A stretch of 64,000 nt of DNA from Euglena gracilis (taxonomy: Eukaryota > Euglenida > Euglenophyceae > Euglenales), in assembly GCA_039621445.1 (NCBI GenBank), contig CP154954.1, positions 69,878,670 to 69,942,669 of the forward strand, in the 5' to 3' direction. Of this stretch, positions 1-9,070 are shown in pieces. Each line of letters starts with the position of its first letter. Position 1 is the first letter of the stretch. The translations under genes and the position numbers were made by a program. The notes below the pieces were generated by a model. That model searched no databases, had not been told where the DNA came from, and saw only the letters and a list, made by a program, of their open reading frames with translations.

Positions 1-404
1 CAGAGCTGGCGGTGTGTGTGATTTTTTTTTAAAAAACGGCAAAAACCAGGTTTTTTTGAAAACGAAATTTGACACGGGCACTACCGTCACCGTGGGTCCA
101 ACCCAAAATACCTTCACGCTCCATAATGACCACGCACTTTCCCCCTCCTTTCCTCATAAACCATTGCAATGAGGCGTGAGCACAAGAGGTGGATCCCAGG
201 AATGCGAATTTCACGTGACAAACGCCATCGTGTGAAAGATTACTTGCGGTAAAGTACCCTGCGTTAGTCAGCCGGACAGAGGAGCTGGGGTATCTGGCTG
301 GCCGCAGCTAGCCGCACCTGGCTGGATGGCAAAAAAAAGGAGGAGGTCTGGCCAGCCATGGCCAGCCACAGGTGGGGATTTAGAGGAGGAGGAGGTGTGG
401 CTGC
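1..404. other. No gene recognised; A/T-tract and G-rich filler
   Basis: I see no coding signal on either strand. The stretch has GGCTGG-type short repeats near 280-360 and ends at the left target duplication of the element that starts at 405. Confidence 0.5.
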
Positions 405-819
405 CATAGCTGGCGTTTTTTTGTTTTTTTTTAAAAAAAACGTTTTGGTTTTGTTTTTTATTAAAAAAACAGGCAAAAAAAACGGCAAAAAAACAAAAGA
501 GGAAAATGATGGTCCAAATTTTGCCTTTGATCGCAAGGGTGAACCAATCTTAGCTCAAATGACTTGAAAACCAATACTTTGGAGGTCTTCAACAAGAATG
601 GTCAAAATAGGGCATTTTTCTGCATTTTGGGATGTTTCAACTTGAAACATCCCAAATTTGGTGTCTTTCTCTACCTGAGGATGGGCAAAAAAAAGCTAAA
701 ATTAAAGGCAAAAAATTTTTTTGCCCTGGACCCTCAATGGCGTTTTTTTTTAAAAAAAACACGTTTTTTAAAAAAAACGTGTTTTTTTTGACTTCGTTTT
801 AAACGAAGTGCCAGCTATG
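405..819 (+). mobile_element. hAT-type non-autonomous element, copy 1
   Basis: The ends are inverted repeats, CATAGCTGGC at the left and GCCAGCTATG at the right. The 8 bp before (gtggctgc, 397-404) and after (gtggctgg, 820-827) match at 7 of 8 positions, as expected of an aged 8-bp target duplication. The interior is A/T-tract rich and non-coding. An inverted relative with the same ends and interior lies at 7471-7898. An 8-bp duplication with ends starting CA and finishing TG is characteristic of the hAT superfamily; the family assignment is inferred from this. Confidence 0.85.
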
Positions 820-1029
820 GTGGCTGGATTCAGTATTGAGGGTCTGAAAGAGGAGGAGGAGGTCTGGATGGCCGCGATGGAAACAGGGCTGCTGTTTTTT
901 ATGTCTTTTTTGAATGACAACGAAACAGGGGTTAACAACAGAAAGAAACACATTTTTTATTGTCGAAAATGAAGGAATTCGCGAATGCGTGATTTTCTGT
1001 GGGACTATCTTAATTTTATCATCCAGACA

Positions 1030-1519
1030 ATGCCTGGGCGAAGAGAAGAAGCAGTCTGGACCTGCTACGCGCCAAAAATGACGCTCCCCGGGTACAAAGG
1101 GAAGTGTGGACAGTGCCTCGGCTGTGGGAAGGCTGTGAGCACGACCACCGCCGCCAGGGGGGTGAGGCACGCTGACAGCTGTGTGAAACTGAAATCGAGG
1201 GGGATATGGTCACAGCCGCCCCCGCTGGAGAGGTACGTGATCAGCACGACCCTGGATACCCGGCGACAACTAGACCTTGCCGCTGGGAGGTTTTTTTTTC
1301 AGTTGCAACCTGCTGTTCTCCGTCGATGAGGAAGAGCACTTCCGTAAATTTGTGGCTATGTTGCGGCCGGGGTACAGAGTCCCGTGCCGAGAAACGTTGA
1401 GCACCACAGTTTTGGACAATCTACTTGCAGTATGCCATTGGGTTTTGTGCCACATCCTGTTTTCAATTGGTTTTCAGGGCGTGAAGAAACGATTGAGACA
1501 TCAGATATCTGGAAAGAAG
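1030..1519 (+). pseudogene. hAT transposase N-terminus (BED zinc finger), frameshifted and truncated
   Basis: An ATG at 1030 opens a frame with a BED-like finger: a Trp and Tyr near the start, then C..C (CGQCLGC), H and C (RHADSC). It is followed by a segment typical of hAT transposases, reading FFFSCNLLFS, then EEEHFRKFVAMLRPGYRVP, then ETLSTTVLDNL. The two halves lie in different frames, and the shift falls in the nine-T run at 1291-1299. A probable intron follows (GTATGC donor after 1429, TTTTCAG acceptor before 1478), and exon 2 (1478-1519) reads VKKRLRHQISGKK, which again fits the family. No catalytic DDE region or C-terminal dimerisation domain follows, so this is a decayed fragment. 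It could be a relic of the source that mobilised the 8-bp-duplication elements in this window. Confidence 0.75.
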
Positions 1520-2091
1520 GTGGTTGAGTGTGGATGCCAGGACCGGCCCCCATCCATGGAGCTGCCTATTTTCATATTTTGTCATCATCGGAGGCGTGCG
1601 GACGGACGGACGAACGGACGGACGGACGGACGGACGGATAGAGAAAATTCCTTTCACCTGGACGGACGGCTGGACAGGGTGCACTTTGGCTGGACGGACG
1701 GACGACTTGGTTAGTCTCAAAATCGCGACAGGTCTAGCGCAGGCGACCACTCCCGGTATTTCCTAATTTGTCCCGGTATTTCCTAATTTGTGTCGGAGCG
1801 CCACTGAGATAGCGCCAGCACAAACCCTCCAACGCCCGGACTGGGACTCCCTCTGGGCAGCCTACCGAACCGGCAGCCCGGCACCCACACGACCACCTCG
1901 AGCACACTGAGCCCCCCTCACCCTCCACTAATCTCCTCACCCCTCAACCGCCACCGCATATACCTTCACTGCCCATGGGCCTCGCCCATCTGTACACAGC
2001 TCCCCCCACGAACTCTGACAAATCCAGTAGGCTGTGCCACTGGTCGGTGGATTCGGTTCGCCCCACCACCGTTCTTCTGATTTGTGTCTCA
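1520..2091. other. Gene-free stretch with GACG microsatellite
   Basis: A (GACG)n tract runs from about 1601 to 1639 and degenerate GGACGG runs continue to 1710. A 19-20 bp direct duplication (CCCGGTATTTCCTAATTTGT) lies at about 1752-1792. No gene is supported. Confidence 0.6.
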
Positions 2092-2272
2092 GTGTGTTCT
2101 TACGGGCGGCTGCAGTATCCAAGCCAGTTCAGTCAGCACATCAGCATCAGTTCCAAATGTGGTAACAGCCGGTGTGTGCCTCTCACCTTTGATGTACAAG
2201 AGCACCAGTCTCACCCTCGGCCCTATTCACATCACTCGGTAAGCAGCATACACACCAAACCACCGGGAGTTA

Positions 2273-2626
2273 CCATGCCCCCCCCCCCGAGCTTCCCCCC
2301 CCCCCCCCGAGCTGTCCCCATAAGGGGACGGGAAGAGCTCACTGTCATAGCACTTTTTTTTTAAAGAACTTCCCCAAAAAGTGCTCAAAAATCAACGTTT
2401 TTGGACCATTTTCAAAAATCACTTTTTTGGCAAATGTGCTCAAAATTGACCATTTTTTGCGAACATCCAAAAAAGTTGCCAAAAATGACCCCTTTTGGGT
2501 TGCCCGAGGGTCGGGTGTGGGAATAGCTCGGGGGGGACCTGGGTCCCCCCCCCCCGAGCTGTTCCCCCCGTACGGCCCTGAAGGGTGCCCGGGACGGGAA
2601 TAGCGCGGGGGGGGGGGGGGGCATGG
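2273..2626 (+). mobile_element. MITE-A copy 1, TA target duplication
   Basis: The ends are inverted (CCATGCCCCC and GGGGGCATGG). TA flanks both sides (2271-2272 and 2627-2628). In the unoccupied paralogue near 32,070 the same locus reads GGGAGTTAATCCCC with a single TA, which gives a precise insertion footprint. The interior is A/T-tract rich with no ORF. A relative with the same interior lies at 5271-5634. TA duplication suggests a Tc1/mariner-type mobiliser (inference). Confidence 0.9.
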
Positions 2627-2644
2627 TAATCCCCTCCAATAGAG

Positions 2645-2997
2645 GGGGGTGTCTCCCCCGCGTCCCCCCCGCGTCCCCCCCACGTCCCCCCCGCGTCCCA
2701 CTTTGGAACCAAAATTTCGTTCTCGAGACAGCCAATTTTAGGAGGCTGATTCCTAATTTCAGGCAAATTTGAGGTTGGTGATTCCTAATTTGGTGTGGGT
2801 GATTCCTAACTTGCGGTGGGTGATTCCTAATTTGGGGTAGGTTTGTCCTAATTTGTTGTGGTAGAATCCTAATTTGGCCAAAATTTTCTTGTGGCAAATT
2901 CCTAATTTCACTGTCCCAAAAATGGCGTCTCCCCCGCGTTCCCCCACCCCCCCCCCCCCCCCCCCCCCCCGTCCCCCCCCGCGTCCCAGACACCCCC
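2645..2997 (+). mobile_element. MITE-B, probable 3-bp GAG target duplication
   Basis: The ends are GGGGGTGTCT at the left and AGACACCCCC at the right, flanked by GAG on each side (2642-2644, 2998-3000). The unoccupied paralogue at 32,085-32,100 reads AATAGAGGGGTGT, which is what excision with one GAG would leave. G runs blur the border by one or two bases. The interior contains CCCCCCGCGTC repeats and the minisatellite at 2741-2880. Confidence 0.75.
2741..2880 (+). repeat. Minisatellite, GATTCCTAATTTG core, period near 25 bp
   Basis: Five to six degenerate copies of GTGATTCCTAATTTG are spaced roughly 24-26 bp apart inside MITE-B. The repeat is non-coding. Confidence 0.75.
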
Positions 2998-3049
2998 GAG
3001 GGGTGTAATGGTTCATAAACTGTTTTTCGTGTGTTAGGGTACAGGGTCC

Positions 3050-3991
3050 CAGGTTTCCAGGGTTTCTTTTCTTGGGGGGTTTAAAAATTTACACTCTATT
3101 TCTTTCAGTTCCTTGTGCAAAAGGTTTCCGGAAATGGACAATCCGGGCATTTTTTTTGAATGCCTCAAAACGGCGCACTTCTTGGGCAACAAACCATTCA
3201 GCGTGCAGAGCATTTTGGCAACTTACAACTCGCTCCAACGTTGACTTTCATTGCGTCACACGCACGGTTACGTATGACACATTTTTTTTTTCCCGTTTGA
3301 CACAAAACCCACGTTTGACCGGGGTGGTTGTCAGTGACGATCCCGCTTTCCTAAAATGACGACTAAATTACAGTGGTCAAAATGACGATTCCATTCCTGC
3401 AATCAACATAACATATTCTGCATCTCAATCGACCAGGTACCCCACTGGGCTCAAAATTCAAATGGAGTGCTTCATTTTTCTTCCCAGGCCTGCTTGGCGA
3501 GAGACAGATCTTCTTCGGTGGTGTTGATGGTGTTGACATGTCAAAAAAACTGCGACATACAGGAGACATAGAGGGATAGAGAAGGCTGAAAAACCTCTAC
3601 TTATACCTCTACCTCTTCCTATCTGTTGGCGGCCCGTCTGGCACAGAGGTGGCCGACTTAGCCGGTCATAGCCAAAAGTAGGAAGAGTGAAGCCTAATTC
3701 ACACAGAAAAAAAATGCCTTCAATTTTATAGGTGGCAACAAAGCTGAATACCTTGATTCGTTCGTCTTGGAAGACTTTGTTTTGATGTGTTTGATGGGTT
3801 TCCACTGGTGGAAGTTCCGACAGAAGGACTCTAAAAAGTTTGGGTTTTTTTGAAGCTCAAAATTGGGAATTCGAAGAGAAATAAGTGAAAAGTGGCACCT
3901 AGGAAACTTATCCAGCCCTGATCCACCACAGAAATCAGAGTCCCCCAGTGGGGTTTCGGCAGCACCGTTTGGTCCTTTTCACAGTGCCAAA
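3050..3991. other. Gene-free stretch; one 36-codon frame only
   Basis: A short frame at 3134-3244 (+), starting MDNPGIFFECL, follows a pyrimidine tract and AG. It has no recognisable homology and may be a transposon remnant. The minus-strand frame near 3458-3805 is likewise unrecognised. Nothing else is supported. Confidence 0.4.
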
Positions 3992-4377
3992 CGGTAGACT
4001 GGGGGGGGGGGTGGTCGGCCGACTAGTCGGCCGACTAATTGGTCGGTAGCTAGTCGGCGGGGGGGTAGTGGGTAGTCGGCCGACTAGTCGGCCGACTACC
4101 CACTCTAATGTGCTAACGGGTCAAAACCGCCGACTTTTAAGCCCTCCCCCCCCTGGGAAAAAAAATTTGTCTAAATCACCTCAACGCCGGTCAAAACCCA
4201 CCCAAATGGCTTCAGAACCCCCCAATCGGGGGTGAATATGCAAAAAAATTGGGGGAAAATGTCCATTTTGGGCCACTTTTGACAAAAGTACACCTCTCCC
4301 CATTGAATTTTCAATATTAGTCAAAATTTGCACAAAAAAAGGGTCTTATCCCTCCAAGTCCATTGCCAACATAGAAG

Positions 4378-5053
4378 CAGGGTTGACGTTTTTTTTGTTT
4401 TTTTTAAAAAAAACAAAAAACATGTTTTTTTTAAAAACGCAAAAAAAACATGTTTTTTTTTGAAAAAGCAAAAAATGACCTTTTTCCTTGCGAAATGACC
4501 ATTTTTTTGAAAAAAAAATTTGCGGGTCGTTCGGGTCACGAGGGGGGGGGGTCACGGGGGGTCACAGGGGGGGGGGTCACGAGGGGGGGGGGTCACATTT
4601 TCGGTGGCCAGTTCAGAAATCACTGAAAACGAATTTTTGGGAAAAAATCCTTTTTAGGCTCCAAAATAGGAATCCCCCAAACGAAAATTTGGAAATCTAC
4701 CGGAATATTTTGTCAAATTAGGCATTCACAGGCCAAGTTTTTCAGAATAAATGGCCGAAACGGGTCTTAGGTCGGGTTGGGGAAGGGGGGTCATGTGGGG
4801 AACACCCCCTGTGAAGTTTTTTTTTCAAATGTGTGAAAGTGTTTCCAAATCTGTGTTTTTTGGTGCGAAAAATCATGCTTTCAACCCAAAAAAAATGAAT
4901 GTTGTAGAGATAAAAAATGCACTTTTTCCCAAAAAAAACATTGCAAAAATTTTTCCCCCAAACCCTCCATGACGTTTTTTTTTAAAAAAAAACATATTTT
5001 TTTTAAAAAAAACATGTTTTTTTTGTTTCAAAAAAAACAAGCCGTCAACCTTG
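4378..5053 (+). mobile_element. hAT-type non-autonomous element with 8-bp duplication
   Basis: The left end CAGGGTTGACG and the right end CGTCAACCTTG are inverted with one mismatch. A perfect CATAGAAG lies directly outside both ends (4370-4377 and 5054-5061). The neighbouring tandem repeat at 5062-5270 and the sequence at 7021-7060 show the host sequence with a single (C/T)A(T)AGAAG before GGGATT, which supports the footprint. The interior holds poly-A/T palindromes and GGGGTCAC runs and no ORF. Confidence 0.85.
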
Positions 5054-5061
5054 CATAGAAG

Positions 5062-5270
5062 GGATTTTGTTATTTGAGGGGGCGGCGCGGGGGGGGGGGG
5101 GCGGAGCCCCCCCCCCCAATGCCAAAGTGAGCCACAAAAACGACTTAGCCCCCGAGTATGTTGCCAACACAGAAGAGATTTTGTTATTTGAGGGGGGGGT
5201 GCGGGGGGGGTGGAGCCCCCCCCCCCCGCCTGGCAAAGTGATCCGCAAAAACGACTTAGCCCCATGAGTA
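5062..5270 (+). repeat. Tandem duplication of a ~105-bp unit
   Basis: Two units each begin GATTTTGTTATTTGAGG and end AACGACTTAGCCCC(N)GAGTA. The first continues into TGTTGCCAACAC. The second is interrupted at the same TA by MITE-A copy 2, so unit 1 is its empty site. A third partial copy begins at about 7031. Confidence 0.8.
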
Positions 5271-5634
5271 CCATCCCCCCCCCCCCCCGCGCTTTTCCCC
5301 CCCCCGAGCTATTCCCATTGGGGGTACGGGAATAGCTCACTGTCATAGCACTTTTTATAAAGAACTTCCTAAGAAAGTGGTCAAAAATTGACGTTTTTGG
5401 ACCATTTTCAAAAATCACCTTTTGGCAAATGTGCTCAAAATTGACCATTTTTTTGCGAACATCCAAAAAGTGGCCAAAAATGCCCCCTTTTGGGGTGCCA
5501 AAGGGTCGGGTAAGGGAATAGTTCGGGGGGGGGAACTAGGCCCCCCCCCCCCCCGAGCTGTTCCCCCCCCCGTACTGTTCCCATTGGGCCGTAAAGGGTC
5601 CCGGGGACGGGAATAGCTCGGGGGGGGGGCATGG
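5271..5634 (+). mobile_element. MITE-A copy 2, TA target duplication
   Basis: It is similar to 2273-2626 along its length, including AGCTCACTGTCATAGCACTT and TTTTTGGACCATTTTCAAAA. It is flanked by TA (5269-5270, 5635-5636). The empty site is visible 115 bp upstream, where GAGTATGTTGCCAACAC is uninterrupted. Confidence 0.9.
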
Positions 5635-5651
5635 TATGTTGCCAACACTAC

Positions 5652-5761
5652 ACAAAAATCGTCCATGTCACCCGGACACACCGTGTGTCCGGGTTATGGG
5701 CGCCGAAGGCGCCCATAACCCGGGTACACGGTGTGTCCGGGTTACAATGGACGATTTTTGT
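5652..5761. mobile_element. Foldback element (110-bp near-perfect palindrome)
   Basis: The left arm starts ACAAAAATCGTCCAT and continues through CCCGGACACACCGTGTGTCC to GGGCGCC. A 3-nt loop GAA follows, and then the complementary arm. It abuts the left end of the 5761-7030 element. It would form a strong hairpin as DNA or RNA. It carries no ORF. Confidence 0.8.
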
Positions 5762-6067
5762 CTATATCCGTTGACTAAGAGGCCCAAGACACACACTGTG
5801 TCTCGTGGAACTTAGCCACGCAATGTCTACCCCGTATTTTTTTGCGATTTTTTGTCAAATTTTCAGTTCACGAGGACACACACTGTGTCTCGTGGACTGC
5901 CAGTCCACGAGACACAGTGTGTGTCCTCGTGAACTGAAAAAATCAAGAATTCCCACTGGTCCGACCAACAAGTGCCCCCCAATAACTTGGCTCAGAGCAT
6001 AAAGGTTTCTCGTGGACAAGTTTTACCACATTCCACTACCTGTCCTTGCAGTTTTTTCTTTCGGAAA

Positions 6068-6716
6068 ATGAAGAAGACCGCAAACAGTGTGGACCGCATG
6101 CTCCCCCGACCCCCGAAACCAGATGAATTTGTTGCTACACTGGAAAAGTATTTGGTCGATTTGCAGAAGGGCGCTGCTGTTGACCCAGAACAGTGTTTTG
6201 GGCCAAGGTTTTAGGGGGGCCCAGGGGCGACCGCGGCGCCTTCGGCGCCGCGGTCCCCGCCCCTGGGCTCCCCCTAACTCTTGGCCCAAACACAGTTTTT
6301 GACACAATACACGGTACGTTGTTGGCCAACGTGTCGGAAGAGAACCCAAAATGGACCGCAAAGGCTGAGCGTGTAGCTGTTACACGCCTGTTGGAGTTCC
6401 AGCAGGCGTGTAAACATCTGAACGCTCAGTATGAGGACCTGGATGGCTTTTTTTCCGCATGGGCTGGTTGGGTCATTGACCCCAGATATTTGTTTGATGA
6501 GGCTACCCTCATCAATCAAGCTGAGCAACAACGCCGGGCACAGTGTGGCACCACATTCAAATTCGAGACATACCTGCCTTCTACTGTCCGAGGTCATTTC
6601 AACTCTCTCGCACGGGTGTTCACATCTGTTGACCCGGACGGCATTCTGGTTCCATCTTCCAAAAAACAGTTTCCGCAACTGAACCGCCTCATGACGTCGG
6701 CTCTGTGTTGGTCAGT
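6068..6716 (+). pseudogene. Element-encoded protein of unknown family, split by a hairpin insertion
   Basis: An ATG at 6068 opens MKKTANSVDRMLPRPPKPDE and reads to about 6190. The frame is then lost at the hairpin insert (6191-6295). Downstream, in a different frame, coding resumes as HGTLLANVSEENPKWTAK and continues through YEDLDGFFSAWAGW and STVRGHFNSLARVF to about 6716, where GTCAGTAAG could be a donor. The middle part has a faint look of the SAM-like N-terminal domain of tyrosine recombinases (helix, aromatic FxxW, then TVxxxxxxLxxVF). This is weak, no catalytic RHRY region is visible, and I do not assign it. Confidence 0.4.
6191..6295. mobile_element. Small GC-rich foldback inserted in the ORF
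   Basis: The arms run from GTGTTTTGGGCCAAGG, through GGCCCAGGGGCGACCGCG, to GGCGCC. A TTC turn follows, and then the complementary arm. It interrupts the reading frame and changes its phase, so it probably arrived after the ORF. Confidence 0.7.
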
Positions 6717-7030
6717 AAGGCGTAACGCTGGGTTACTCGTTACGTCTCCTCGTTGTCTGTTATGCCGTTCCGTGTCCCGACGACTATTGTTCCAAATTCG
6801 CGCCAACTGTCTCTCAGCTGTTACAGCTCACGGTTGTCCGGTGACCATCTTTCCACTGCCCTGCTGCATTGCATTAGATGTAGAACACCTCGCATTTCTG
6901 GCAAACACCTTTTATTTTTCAGTCCACGAGACACAGTGTGTGTCCCAGTCCACGGGGACACACACTGTGTCTCGTGGACTCAGTCCACGAGACACAGTGT
7001 GTGTCTTGGGCCTCAGTCCACGGATATAGA

Positions 7031-7343
7031 AGGGATTCTGTTATTTGAGGCTCGGATGGGGGTGGAGGGGGGAGTTTTCTGCCTCTCGTGATGCAGAATG
7101 CTTGCATTTCTGAAGGATTTTAATGTAATCCCTGTTTCATCATTGGTTTTTTACCCCTCCGGACCCCCATCAAGGGCCCACCGACCCCCCACCGACCAAA
7201 GATTTCCATCTGGGGGTGTTTATTTAGGCGTAAGACACTTATTTGGACCCATCCGGACCATTTCCGGGTGATTTGGGCCCGCCACAGACCATTTTTATGA
7301 CCGCCGACTAGCCACCGACTAGTTTCCATTGGATTTTGTTCAT
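7031..7343. other. Gene-free remnant between elements
   Basis: It begins with a partial copy of the 5062 unit (GGGATTCTGTTATTTGAGG) and is otherwise unrecognised interior of the large inverted-repeat element. Confidence 0.5.
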
Positions 7344-7470
7344 GGGGGGGGGGCTTAAAAGTCGGCGGTTTTGACCCGTTAGTACATTAGAGTGGGTAGT
7401 CGGCCGACTAGTTGGCCGACTACCCACTACCCCCCCCCCCCCCTGTCTCGCCGACTAGCTACCGACTAGG

Positions 7471-7898
7471 CATAGCTGGCACTTCGTTTAAAACGAAGTC
7501 AAAAAAAACACGTTTTTTTTAAAAAAAAACATGTTTTTTTTAAAAAAAACAAAAAAAAACGCCATTGAGGGTCCAGGGCAAAAAATTTTTTTGCCTTTAA
7601 TTTTAGCTTTTTTTTGCCCATCCTCAGGCAGAGAAAGACACCAAATTTGGTATGTTTCAAGTTGAAACATCCCAAAATGGCAGAAAAATGCCCTATTTTG
7701 ACCATCCTTGTTGAAGACAACCAAAAGTATTGGTTTTCAAGTCATTTGAGCTAAGATTGGTTCACCCTTGCGATCAAAGGCAAAATTTGGACCATCATTT
7801 CCCCCTTTGTTTTTTTTGCCGTTTTTTTTGCCTGTTTTTTTAATAAAAAACAAAAAAAAACGTTTTTTTTAAAAAAAACAAAAAAAACGCCAGCTATG
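7471..7898 (-). mobile_element. hAT-type non-autonomous element, copy 2 (inverted)
   Basis: It starts CATAGCTGGC and ends GCCAGCTATG. A perfect 8-bp duplication CGACTAGG flanks it (7463-7470 and 7899-7906). The interior is the reverse complement of 405-819, including the ACTTCGTTT(T)AAACGAAGT palindrome near one end. It is inserted in the right terminal repeat of the 4-kb element, so it is younger than that element. Confidence 0.92.
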
Positions 7899-7984
7899 CG
7901 ACTAGGACTAGTCGGTGGACCAATTGGGTAGTCGGCCGACTAGTCGGCCGACTACCCACTACCCCCCCCCCCCAGTCTACCGCC

Positions 7985-8215
7985 TTGCGCCCCTTTTCAC
8001 ACAGGAACAACTTTTCATCATGCAAACTGATCTTATCCACTGTCATTCTGTCCAACAGTCTTCTCCAATTTGTGCTTGAACCTGCACTCCAGTCAGGGGT
8101 CACAAAAACTACTTTGGCCCTGTCCATCCCAATTTTGGTCAATGTCTTTTCAAGTTTGGAACGTGGCGGATTTGCCCATAAGATTTCAGACTCATTGGCC
8201 ATTAAGGGGGTGTGA
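7985..8215 (-). pseudogene. Retroelement polyprotein fragment
   Basis: The minus-strand frame reads SEILWANPPRSKLEKTLTKI, then VVFVTPDW, then WRRLLDRM. The W-x-NPP, spaced helix and V(x)VxPDW pattern resembles the region after RNase H in some tyrosine-recombinase and LTR-type retroelements. The fragment is cut at its N-terminal side by a CCCCCCGTGTC-rich insert at 8216-8275. The assignment rests on motif memory only. Confidence 0.45.
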
Positions 8216-8956
8216 TCCCCGTGTCCCCCCCCCCCGTGTCCCCCCCCCCCGTGTCCCCCCCGTGTCCCGCACTTCAGGGGGGTCCCTAGAAGGCGGCCAA
8301 GGCAACATGCAGCATGAATTTTTAGCTGTTTGGCATCATTTTCCACTTTTTTTTCATGGATTCTCAAGGCCATTTTGACTTTCCTCCACCCACAATCCCT
8401 TTTTGTTCACCTAGGATGGCATGGAGCTTGGCTTGGGGTCAATGTGAAATGAATTTTTGGTCCCTCAAAAAGTCACAAATTTCGTCCCGGAAGGTCCCGA
8501 AAAGAGGCATGTTTCCCCCGTGTCCCCCCCGTGTCCCGCCCCACCCCCTAATTTTGATTAGTCATATTTCTAGGACTGTTTTCCTTGGAACAGTCGAGCA
8601 ATTCATGGGCATTGGCTTGTGAAGCGAATAGGTCGACTCGAATTTTGGTTGGTTCAATTCCAATGCTTTGGTTGGCTCGCAAAGTGGATACCCTCACCCC
8701 CCCCCTATTTGGCTAATGGCCGGGCTCCTTCAGACCCCCAATTAGGGGGACAATTGGGGGGAGGGGACCCCGACCCCATAATTTTTGACGTGTGCAAAAT
8801 TGGTCGATTTTTTGTGTATTTTTGGATTGGTTATGACTTTTTCTTATCCGGCAATTTTTAACATTTTCGAAACGGACGTTTTTGGAGGTTTTCTGAGCCC
8901 TTGCCGAAATTGGCCAAAGTTGGCGAAGGGAACGTCCATTGGCCAATTGGGCTAAC
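8216..8956. other. Gene-free stretch with CCCCCCGTGTC repeats
   Basis: Two clusters of C(6-12)GTGTC occur (8216-8275 and 8513-8540), as in MITE-B. They may be further MITE-B relatives. Nothing coding is recognised. Confidence 0.5.
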
Positions 8957-9022
8957 CCCCCCCCCCCTAATTGGCTAATGGACCTCCCTTAAGGACCCCC
9001 CAATTAGCCAATTAGGGGGGGC
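8957..9022. mobile_element. 66-bp palindromic MITE-like repeat
   Basis: CCCCCCCTAATTGGCTAAT and its reverse complement bracket a 20-bp centre. A diverged relative (CCCCCCTATTTGGCTAAT...) lies near 8698. It sits at the left edge of the satellite array. Confidence 0.6.
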
Positions 9023-9027
9023 CAATC

Positions 9028-9070
9028 GCTGAGCTCTTATCTCTTTAGAGTAAGAGCGAAGCTTACCACC
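9028..9070 (+). other. Representative 43-bp hairpin module of the array
   Basis: The sequence can form GCTCTTA/TAAGAGC with an inner CTCT/AGAG stem. In most copies an upstream AGAGCTCAGC can instead pair with GCTGAGCTCT, which overlaps the left arm of the first hairpin. The two folds exclude each other. This is the best-conserved part of each unit (14 copies). Whether it is transcribed, bound by protein or a cleavage or replication site is not shown by sequence. Confidence 0.6.

Larger units (their letters stand above)
2092..3049 (+). repeat. Dispersed repeat R1, copy 1, interrupted by two MITEs
   Basis: The flanking parts (2092-2272, 2627-2644 and 2998-3049) align collinearly with 31892-32139. 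Shared landmarks include GTGTGTTCTTAC, TTTGATGTACAAGAGCACCA, CCTCCAATAGAGGGG and AGGGTACAGGGTCC. The 31.9-kb copy lacks both insertions, so it serves as an empty-site reference. The function of R1 is unknown and I see no ORF in it. Confidence 0.85.
5761..7030 (+). mobile_element. 1.27-kb inverted-repeat element with an internal ORF
   Basis: The terminal inverted repeats are about 50 bp: TCTATATCCG, then GAGGCCCAAGACACACACTG, then TGTCTCGTGGA at the left, mirrored at 6977-7030. Both ends also carry extra head-to-head copies of GTCCACGAGACACAGTGTGT (about 5876-5932 and 6922-7005), giving subterminal iterated palindromes that a transposase could bind (inference). The target duplication is unclear. 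It carries the interrupted frame at 6068-6716. Confidence 0.8.
3992..7982. mobile_element. Large inverted-repeat element with ~155-bp termini, multiply invaded
   Basis: The left end 3992-4150 and the right end (7344-7470 plus 7907-7982, split by a hAT-type insertion) are reverse complements over most of their length. The order is CGGTAGACTGGGG, then a palindrome based on TCGGCCGACTAGTCGGCCGA, a second such palindrome, and finally GGTCAAAACCGCCGACTTTT before a poly-C run. A clear target duplication is not visible. The interior is mostly other elements listed separately, and no transposase of its own was recognised. Confidence 0.75.

Noticed and set aside
1463-1766. Frames rich in TDGR/RPSVRPS
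   Set aside because: Translation of the (GACG)n microsatellite.
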